DNA from: Pseudisothecium myosuroides
Taxonomy: Eukaryota; Streptophyta; Bryopsida; Hypnales; Lembophyllaceae
DNA length: 64,000 nt
Direction of reading: 5' to 3'
NCBI GenBank assembly: GCA_951799445.1
Contig: OX637295.1
Coordinates: 17,112,001-17,176,000 of the forward strand
Of this stretch, positions 56,121-64,000 are shown piece after piece (within the stretch, counting starts at the first letter, position 1; every line of letters begins with the position of its first letter). Both the position numbers and the translations under genes were made by a program. Below the pieces are notes generated by a model. That model made no database searches. It worked only from the letters and a program-made list of their open reading frames with translations, and was not told the DNA's origin.

Positions 56121-59100
56121 ATGGAGCATGAGGATGCGGATGCGGATGTGAACGAGGTCATCTCTGACACTGGCAGTGAAGAGGTGAGTCTTTGATTTAA
56201 TCTTTGGTGTTTTCTCCCTAATTAGCGTTGATTTCTTTAATCAGCCCTTAATCCACGATTAGCAAGCCGAGATTAGTGCAAATCAGAAGTTTAGATTCAA
56301 AAGTTTATAAATTAGAAGTAGAGGTTTTTGAAAACATATTACATTTAGGATTTGGCTTTAAATTGACCATGCTAGGATAAGCTAAGTGGTAGGGGGTAGG
56401 ATGGATGAACGTGATTAAAACTTCATCCAAAAAAAACAATGGACAGAAATTAGGGATTTAGATTAGAAGGAGAATTTAGGATTAAAATTAGGGATTAATT
56501 AGCGATTAAAAACTAGAGTCAAATTAAAGTTTTAATTGTAAAAGTTAAAATTCTAAAGTCAAAATTTAGAGTTAACTTTAGGAGGTAAGAATTAGAGTTA
56601 AATTAGGAGTGAAAATTCTAGGGTTAAAAGAGAGTTATAACTTAGGATAGGTTGGAAATAAAAAGTTTAGACTTAATTTAGGAGTCAAGAATCCAAGTAA
56701 AAAGTAGAAATTAAAAATAAAGATTTTAGAGTCAATTTCGGAAGTAGATTTCACAGGTTAGAAATAGGAGTTAAATTTGGAGAGTTAGGAATTAAAAGTA
56801 GTGTAAAAATTAGAGTTTAAAACATAGAGTTAAAAGTAGAAGTTAAAACTTAGAGTCAATTGTGGAAAGTAATTTTAGAAGTTAAATTCTAAAGTTAAAG
56901 TTAAAGGTGAATTTAGGAAATTAACATTTCAGAATTAATCTAGGGGCGAAACCATAGGGTTAAAATTAGAAGTAGAGAGTTAAAATTCTAAAGTCAAAAG
57001 TTAGAGTTAAATTTAGAGGTTAGATTTTAGAGTTAAGTTTAGAAGTAAGAACTTAGAGTCAAAAGTTAAACCATAGAGTAAATTTAACCATTCAAAGTAG
57101 GAAGTAAAAGTTAAAAATTAGAGTTAAAATTAGAAGTTAAAATTTTAGAATTAGAAGTAGAAAACCTAGAGTTAAAAGTCAAAACATAGAGTTAAACTTA
57201 GAGGGTAAATATTAGGGTCAGTTTTAAAAGTAAATTTCTAAAGATAGAAGCCAAAATCTAAAGGTACATTTAGAAGTAGAAATCTAAGATTAAAAGTTAA
57301 AACTTAGAATTAACCTTAGAGGCTAAAACCTAGGATTGCACCAGAAGTTAAAAAATAAAAGATAGTCTTAGAGGTCCATGGAAGAAACCTAGGGGGTCCC
57401 ATTCCAGTTAGTTAGGGTTGTAGAAATGGCACCATCCATCCAATCTTCACTAGACATAGGATAGATAGTTAGTATGGTAGAATTTCACCGTTAGATCACC
57501 GTCACCCTTGATCATTGACCATTAGCTTGGAAGTCACCACATGCATCTCTAGGCATTTCTTTTGCCCATCTATGACATTTAAGAAACATTAACAAAAGAT
57601 CCATTGCTTGGAAGGCATAGTGAACCGCGCTTACAACACCCCTTACATTAAAAGTGAATAAAAGCTAAGAACTTGATTGTATTCACTTTATTACCAAGGG
57701 TGTGTAATGTAGCGCCTACAGGCGCTCCTTCCACGGGAATAGGTGGGGCGGGTGGGTTATACTCTATGGTTTCCCGCCGCTTGATTTCAAACTTCCAATG
57801 CCTATATCTTTTTATTGAAGTATGTGATTGAACATTGAATGACACCATTGGATTTGTCTTTCTCTCTTCTATTTCCTTTGAAAAATAGTTTTTTTTTTGT
57901 CGCCACTTTTCTCTTACAACCACATTTTTATTTTTTTTTGTAGTTGACCAAAGACCGCCTCCCGCTTGCTGCGATTCCTCCCAATGCCCCTCCCCGCCGT
58001 CTTCAACAAGTTTCCAGCCTTGCCACTTGCCGATCTATGACTTTTTGGATGATCAAGGACAGCGTTATTTACGGCTTGGCTGGCCTCAATGGTCGGGTCA
58101 TTCAAGTATTTCCGGAACACTTCCGTGGCCAATGCTTGCAACCTCATGAAAGCCAACCGCTGATGGCAGCAACGTCACCAATTCCATAAAGATATTGCTG
58201 GCTCCATCACTCCATTCTCTTGTAGCCAATCCCAAAGACGATGTTTTGTTGTTCAACAAAATCACAACAAATTGGGTCAATCAGTTCATGGATAACCACA
58301 ATATAGTCCTTTTATCCCAACGTGGTCGTTTGACTTGTAGCCCTGAAAAGGAGCTTCAAATTGAAATGCAGACCGCTTACCATTTGGGGGTCTTGCGAAG
58401 GGGATTTTCATCCGGGAAATTTGATGAAAATCTCATGGAAAACTTGGATGAAACTCATTGCGTTGTCAATCTTGACAATGGACAAACTTTAAGATTTCAG
58501 GAAAATACAACTGTCAAATACGCTGAAGTTGTCTCGGGTGGGGACTCCATGACTATAATGGTTCGCATTTCAGGAGGCCGTCATGCCACAATAGAAGCTC
58601 CTATGCTCATTTTCTCAAATGAAAATAGGAGCTATCCTATACGGGGTTTGATTGATAATATTTTTAGGATTTTTTATAGAAGGGGCCCTAAAGGTTGGAT
58701 GGACCAAACCATCTTCCTCGAATACTTTTTGGAACCTTGTGCATATCAAGCCAATCTTCATCAACACATGAAGATTATATGGCTTGATAATTGTAGCGGC
58801 CATACTGTGACCCCTAGATTGGCTGTTGTCCTAGTTGTCCAAAACACAGTTTAAATTTTTTTGCCTCCATGTTCTACTCACCTTTGCCAACCAACAGATA
58901 CATTCCTCATTTCAAAAATCAGAGATGTTTGAACAAGACGATGGGAAGCCAAGAAAATTGAGTTGATACAACAAAATGCTTGGCAAAATGTACCACAAGT
59001 AGATGGACAATGGTCAGGGAAGTTGACAAATTCTGGGAAACGTTTTTTTCTACAATTGGCTACTGATAGTATAGAAGATGTTAATCGAGAGGTGGATAGT

Positions 59101-59268
59101 GACAACATGTCCTATGCTAGAAAAGCAATGATTCTTTGTAGCTTGGCATTAGGACTTGATGGATCTTGGAGTGTAGGACAATTGTTTTCACATCTCCAAA
59201 AGATAATTGCAAAACATTTGCAATACTTCCAAGGGCAAGAACTGCCCAATTTCAATAGGGCGGTTTAA
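56121..59268 (+). pseudogene. DDE_1 (pogo/Tigger-like) transposase gene, two exons, inactivated
   Basis: It would encode a nuclear DNA transposase of the DDE_1 endonuclease family. Exon 1 is 56121-56183 (MEHEDADADVNEVISDTGSE; GAG|GTGAGT). The intron is 56184-57943 (ends TTTTTTTTTGTAG). Exon 2 begins at 57944. The catalytic domain frame runs from about 58156: NWVNQFM, then D1 in NLDETH (58447-58449), VVSGGDSMT, YPIRGL, GPKGWMDQ, D2 in WLDNCSGH (58786-58788), and D3 in LCQPTD (58897-58899). The C-terminal part is 58963-59268. Lesions: a frameshift between the exon 2 start and about 58195, TAA at 58852-58854 (following TV) and TGA at 58930-58932 (where family members usually have Trp before TRRW). 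No ZnF or HTH could be recognised in the N-terminal part. Confidence 0.85.
56184..57643. repeat. Degenerate TTAGAGTTAAAA-type array in the transposase intron
   Basis: About 1 kb (56440-57400) consists of variants of AGAGTTAAAA/TTAGAAGTTAAA with no strict period. The reverse complement lies at 51530-52400. Strong purine skew on the coding strand. The left copy mirrors it, so the array moved with the element. Confidence 0.75.
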
Positions 59269-59847
59269 AAATCCTTTTTGATATTTTACCATATTTTTTC
59301 TTTTATTTTTGGCCTACAGCTAGGATTATTATATTGTGTTTTTGGTTGTTTTTATATTTAGCAACTTATACATACGCTATGAAAACTTTCAGCATTTCAA
59401 CATTTCATTGTCTATTTCAGCAATTTAGCATTTCATTATTTATTTCAGCATTTCAGCATCTCATTGTCTATTTCAGCATTTCATTGCCTATTTCAGCATT
59501 TCATTGCTTATTTCAACATTTCATACACCGCTTTTTTCCCACCATTCCAACTTCTATATTTTGTTCCCATCTAACACTAAATGCACTCTCGTAAAAATGT
59601 TGAAATGACCAAATTTTACTATAGAGCTAAAATAGTGTTAGAATGGGTAAATAATGTTCTAACACTAACCTTGCAAATCACAATTAGTCTTGTTGTTTAC
59701 AATTAGTGTAGCCAATACTATTTACCAATTTTAGTGTATTGACTGTTCCAACTTGTGGAAAATAAAAAATTCAATGTTTCCTTGAGGGCCTGAGGGAGGG
59801 GTCAGTTCACCCCGGTCTAGATTTGTAAGTCAAGTAAGACATGCAGA
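59269..59847. other. Transposase 3' flank with a TTTCAGCATTTCA repeat
   Basis: 59385-59530 is a tandem array of CATTTCATTGTCTATTTCAG-like units (about 17-20 bp). No arm copy or terminal inverted repeat of the transposase element is found here, so its right end is lost or unrecognised. Confidence 0.55.
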
Positions 59848-60161
59848 AGGTACAAGGTCCATAACACGTCCATTTAAGAGCTGGAAATTTAATTGATTTG
59901 GGAGGTTAAACTTCTTGAAATATTTTTCAATAAATCTTCCTTGAGAGACAAATGAAAAATTGACATCTAACCCAAATCATTTCATATTATTTTGAGCTTT
60001 GTAGAATTAGTTATGAATTTTTGAAGTTGAAACGCAATGGTCACTAGAAGTGTTTCACCTCTTGAAATGTACACTTTTTGTACATTGCATTGAGAAAGAA
60101 AAATGTACCTTTGTATTAGAGGAAGCTTTTAGAGCTTAGATGATTTATGGATCCTCTACCT
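59848..60161. mobile_element. AGGTAG-ended mariner-like MITE, 314 bp
   Basis: AGGTACAAGGTCCATAA at the left, with GGATCCTCTACCT and TA at the right. The interior is the reverse complement of 43520-43800 (GAGCTTTGTAGAATTAGTTA). Confidence 0.7.
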
Positions 60162-60163
60162 TA

Positions 60164-60644
60164 TTCAAAATGACTCCTAAATATTGACGATCAAATGTGC
60201 CTTCTATACATTCTAATATAGTTAAATTGTACAAGAAGTCGAATTGGAATTGAAAGGGGTGGAATTGGGTTGAATAGTCACCATTTGTAACTTCTAGGAA
60301 TACTCCTATAAAGAAAGTTTCTTTCATTATTCCATCATTTAAAGGGACGCTTTTGAATTACCATTACAACACAATAGAATCTGAGAGGTCATGCCAATAG
60401 TCTTCCCTTGGGCCAACAATGAGAAGCTGTATATTTTCACTTTGACCACCTATAATGAGTATTTGTTTTTACTCAAAAATGAGTTGCCTGGAATGCATAT
60501 GAAAAACTCTCAAATTTGTTGTTCTATTGTAACCAAAAAATTGTAAACCAGATAAATAAATTTAAATATTTGCAGTAATCGAAGGGTCCGCAATGGATAT
60601 AAATACCTTTTACTAACTCTCAAGTCTCCATTGATGGTCCTTTC
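60164..60644. other. Intergenic sequence before direct repeat 2
   Basis: No gene is recognised. The sequence just before 60645 (TTGATGGTCCTTTC) is unlike that before 274, marking the duplication edge. Confidence 0.45.
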
Positions 60645-63600
60645 GGTTGCGAGCTTGGAACAGTAACAAGTTACAATTTAAAAAAAATCCTTTTTTCAGA
60701 CCAAGGCTAAGCTTAGACCGCACCAAGTCTTCGTCAATAGGACAGGGTGCAAACTGAAGCTCCGAAGTTTTCACCGAGGCGGATGAATGTGCAAATCTGC
60801 CCCTACTGTACTTATTCTTGAGTGGTTAAATTTTGATCTGCGTGACACTCCATCCTCAGCTTAACACAAGGGGCCCTGATCCCAAATAACTTACAGTATG
60901 AACTCAAATTTCCCAAGTTTTTCACGGGGTGGAAATTGAAAGCTGGCTCCACCACGGTCTTTTACTGTGTCGGTTTTAACATTCAAGAAATGGAGAATCC
61001 CCATCAGTAGATTCGAAGCACTGTACAAATATCGGCGCTGATGGCCGGCCCACGTGATCAGTGCGCGTTTGCAGACTTTCGAGGAAGACTGTGGAGGCCT
61101 CTCAAGCGCGTGAAGTGCGCGTCCTTCTTCACCACTACTTTGGCTTCTGGAGGGCTTCGCTCGGGGTTGTTTCTGCCGTCGTTTGGGCGACCTGGTGTTT
61201 GCGAAACTTGGTCTCAGACTGAGTCTTGTTGTGGTGCCCAGACGAGCTTGATTGCCTGAATGGAAGTTGCCATACTGTTCCAGAGGAGGTTGTTTGTTTC
61301 AAAGATCGACCTAGTGCTGGACTTATGTTTGCACGATTTTGGTTGGTTGGAGTCGTTTGATTCCTGCTACAGGACGAGCTTGCGGGGTGAGGGTGCAAGT
61401 GTTTGTATGCGGTTTCAGCGGCTGCTCGGAGGTGGTGGAGTCTCTGCTTATATGGATTCGCTATGGAGTGAAACGTTTGGATATGTTCAAGAGCACGGGT
61501 TCTGACTGTCGGTGTGTTGAAGGAATCAGCTTGGAACGGGTCTGCTGCCATTAGCTGCAACGAAGTGCTTCTCTTCTCTCGCAAAGAACGCTGCGATTTG
61601 TTTGGTACCCATTCATTCCTTCTTTCTCATGTGGTTGTAGATTTGGGGGCACAGAGATAACATGCTTGTTTGGGATATGATTGAACATTAGGGGAGGTTT
61701 GAGGGCAAAGGAGGGCCGTTTTAGGTTCGTTCCCTTTGCTTGTTCCCCTACTCTGAACCAACAATAACATAGTCAGAATTTTTTTTTTAAATATTAAAAA
61801 AATAAAAAATAATAAAAAATTTAAAAGTGCAATTTTTTTTTAATTATTATTTTTTCAAAAAATCTGACATGAGCACTCTCTCCATCACGTTAGACTTTGT
61901 ATGTGGCAGAGTTCCCAAACTAGGAACAAGTTGGGAACTCGCAATTTTCTTTTGGCTTCAAATGTCTTCTAATGAAAATTATGACGAGATACAAGTTGTA
62001 TTTATATAGATGAGTGGTTTCACTAGAAGTACAAAAGATACAGGATAATGTATTCGTACTTGTATTTTTAACCAAGTTAATGACATGTGCATGTATCCAT
62101 ATTCGTATATTATAATTATAATTATTTATTTATATATATAATTGTATGTTAGGTTTTTTATATCTCTTGGGATACAAAATAGAGCTTAGACACATAATTG
62201 GCATTTCGGGGGGTCATAGTATCGGTACTTATGCCTTTTCAACTCATTAGCGTTTCATTTGTTGTGGTTGTATTTGTCTTATAAAATTTGGTCTCTTACA
62301 TAGTTTATAGAAATACCTTGGACGTTGTATGGTCAAATATACATGTTGGACTTGAATTTTTGGATTCTTATAGTATAATAAGAATTATATTACTACTTAA
62401 CCAACTCCATCATGTATCAAGTGAGTATGCTTTTCTAATGGATTTGGTTGAAAAAACCATAACAAACAATTTTTCGAATAGTTTCCCATATTAGTCTTGT
62501 TTAAATATGGTTGTGCATTCAATCTAAGATCATCAATTTTGAATAATGAGATTTAGGTCCAATAAAAATATCTATAGTAGCGTAGGATGAAAGTTCTTAC
62601 AGAGTAGTAGAGTGGCTAGTCCCTAAAGTCTCACTGTCCCCTTGAGGGGACAAAATAGATTTTGGGTAGGTATCTATAGTCTCAATTTTCACTCTAATTC
62701 TTTAGAATTTTTTTCAAAATAGAAAAACACATTAGCTGTGGGGGAATATAATTCTTATTTCATTTCAAATAGTGTCCGAATGCAAAAGTTTTCAAGCCAA
62801 AGTCCGCTCAATGGATAGCGCCAAAAATGTATAGAAAGTCAAAATAAAATTTTAAAGTTTTTGTTTCTTATAGAAAATACTTTTGTCATATGGAAAGATT
62901 TTATTCATTCTATTTGGACTAGTAATGAGAAAATTATGGACAATATTGTTTTTGTGGCAATCTAAGCATTTTCTTGAAAAAGTAACCTGCAAGATTCATT
63001 TTTTGAATGCAATTTTCACAATTTTTTAGAAAAAACTACTTGGCAAGGTTAAATTTGTTTGTTAGAACAATCTCACCATTAATATTATTGTATTTAATTC
63101 CATCTCAAAGCTCTTAATGATTTAGTTTTTTGTTCAATCTTGGACCTACTTCTACCAAATAATTTTTTAAAGAATGAAAATCAAGTGTGCTTTTTTTTTT
63201 TTTAAATCCTAGACGTTTAACTCAATATTTCAACAAAAAAAAAAAATAATTTAAATATGTGTAGTGCAAAAAATTTAAACTAGGAATATTCAAATTTCAA
63301 AACCATCAAATCTAGGTAGGCAAGGTGCAAAAGAAACAATTTTTTGCACTTTATTGCAAATATCTTGCAATCCATGCTGTCACAATTTTTTGAAATTTCT
63401 TCTATATATTCTTATGCTAGTCTATTACAAGATCAAATTAATTTTGTTGAAATAAAAAATTTAAAAGTTTTTTGCACTTTACAATAGAAATTGCAATTTT
63501 GAGTGGAATTTAATGAATAGTAGGCCTTGTAACTTAGGGGTTAAGTAACCACAAGGGGAACTTCTATTTTAGGGGAATGAAAACCATCAAAGAAGATGAT

Positions 63601-64000
63601 GATTTTAGGGCCTCGATTTTGAATCCAGTTTCAAACTACAACCACTGCAATTTTGGCTTGGTCAACCACTTGACATACTTTCAGATGTGCAATTTTAGAA
63701 AAAACTACGTACTCTAGTAACACCAAATCCAACCATTAGATAAGACAACAACTTTGTAAAGTATTTCTACAAATTAGAAAGACTTTATTTAAACAATAAT
63801 GAGGATGAATCTCAAGTTTCAGTCTATTCGTTGTCCAAAAATTGGATGTCGAAGTACGTAGGAATTAAGGTTGTTGGATGACCATCATGATGAAGGTTTT
63901 GTTAGTCAATCCAATGACCCTTTGGTTTGACGGCAAGCTAGTGACTCTATTGGATTATTTTCAAACTCATAATGGACTCTTCTATTAGTGGAAAATATGA
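60645..64000 (+). repeat. Long direct repeat, copy 2 (truncated by the window)
   Basis: Colinear with 274-3632. It contains the second copies of the GC-rich coding-like block (frames 61135-61584 minus and 61260-61505 plus) and of the TTAA element (about 62616-63546). By colinearity a second NLR would start near 528 bp past the window end. Confidence 0.93.
61135..61584 (-). other. Coding-like frame in direct repeat 2, 149 codons
   Basis: Partner of 767-1228. The two translations align end to end with a four-codon gap after HQVA. No family is recognised. See the copy 1 entry for the strand ambiguity. Confidence 0.3.

Noticed and set aside
57648..58280. Minus-strand frames of 60-91 codons
   Set aside because: They are shadows opposite the transposase intron end and exon 2.
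58195..58854. A functional transposase
   Set aside because: The catalytic core is open here, but the gene is broken by a stop right after the second Asp motif region, another stop at 58930 and an upstream frameshift.
1..64000. tRNA, rRNA, organellar or bacterial segments
   Set aside because: I scanned by eye for cloverleaf-like GC-rich blocks, rRNA landmarks and operon-like gene packing and found none; short tRNA-like elements could still be missed.

Overview
The window looks like nuclear DNA of a land plant. It is AT-rich, genes are sparse and split by GT-AG introns, the only long intact reading frame is an NLR immune receptor, and nearly all the rest is DNA-transposon sequence and decayed gene pieces. 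The NLR has an RPW8-like N-terminus and leucine-rich repeats of a type common in mosses, ferns and conifers. I cannot fix the lineage from the sequence, but a non-flowering plant would fit. I saw no tRNA, rRNA, CRISPR or prokaryotic gene organisation.

Layout. 274-3632 and 60645-64000 are direct copies of one 3.36-kb segment; the second is cut by the window edge. Downstream of copy 1 lies a single-exon NLR gene (4160-7444). Its LRR part is built from near-identical 144-bp units, and its 3' end is broken by a one-base deletion that was then copied by a tandem duplication. 7722-10700 is paralogous to 20640-22600, which follows an LRR-only NLR remnant (20243-20624). One block is inverted between the two copies.

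10-34 kb is mostly short non-autonomous transposons: a hAT-type MITE with an 8-bp target duplication, a PIF/Harbinger-type MITE with TAA duplications, mariner-like elements with AGGTAG ends, a TTGCAAGAAAG-ended family, and a recurrent family bounded by TTAACCCCTAAAGG inverted ends that always sits on a TTAA.

34.8-59.3 kb is a nested transposon complex. Two inverted arms (34820-36017 plus 49558-51050, and 52925-55977) flank an inverted copy of the 5' end of a DDE_1 (pogo/Tigger-like) transposase gene. A fuller copy of that gene, with exon 2 but broken by a frameshift and two stops, lies at 56121-59268. The left arm is split by a 13.5-kb CACTA-type element (36018-49557) with a 3-bp GTT target duplication. 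The CACTA element carries intron-containing, degenerate fragments of two host genes: pyridoxal kinase (44137-46460) and a ZIFL-like MFS transporter (46976-48341). No CACTA transposase was recognised in it, so it looks like a non-autonomous gene-capturing element.

No metabolic or operon-like teamwork is visible. The biology here is NLR cluster growth by segmental and tandem duplication, together with layered DNA-transposon activity.
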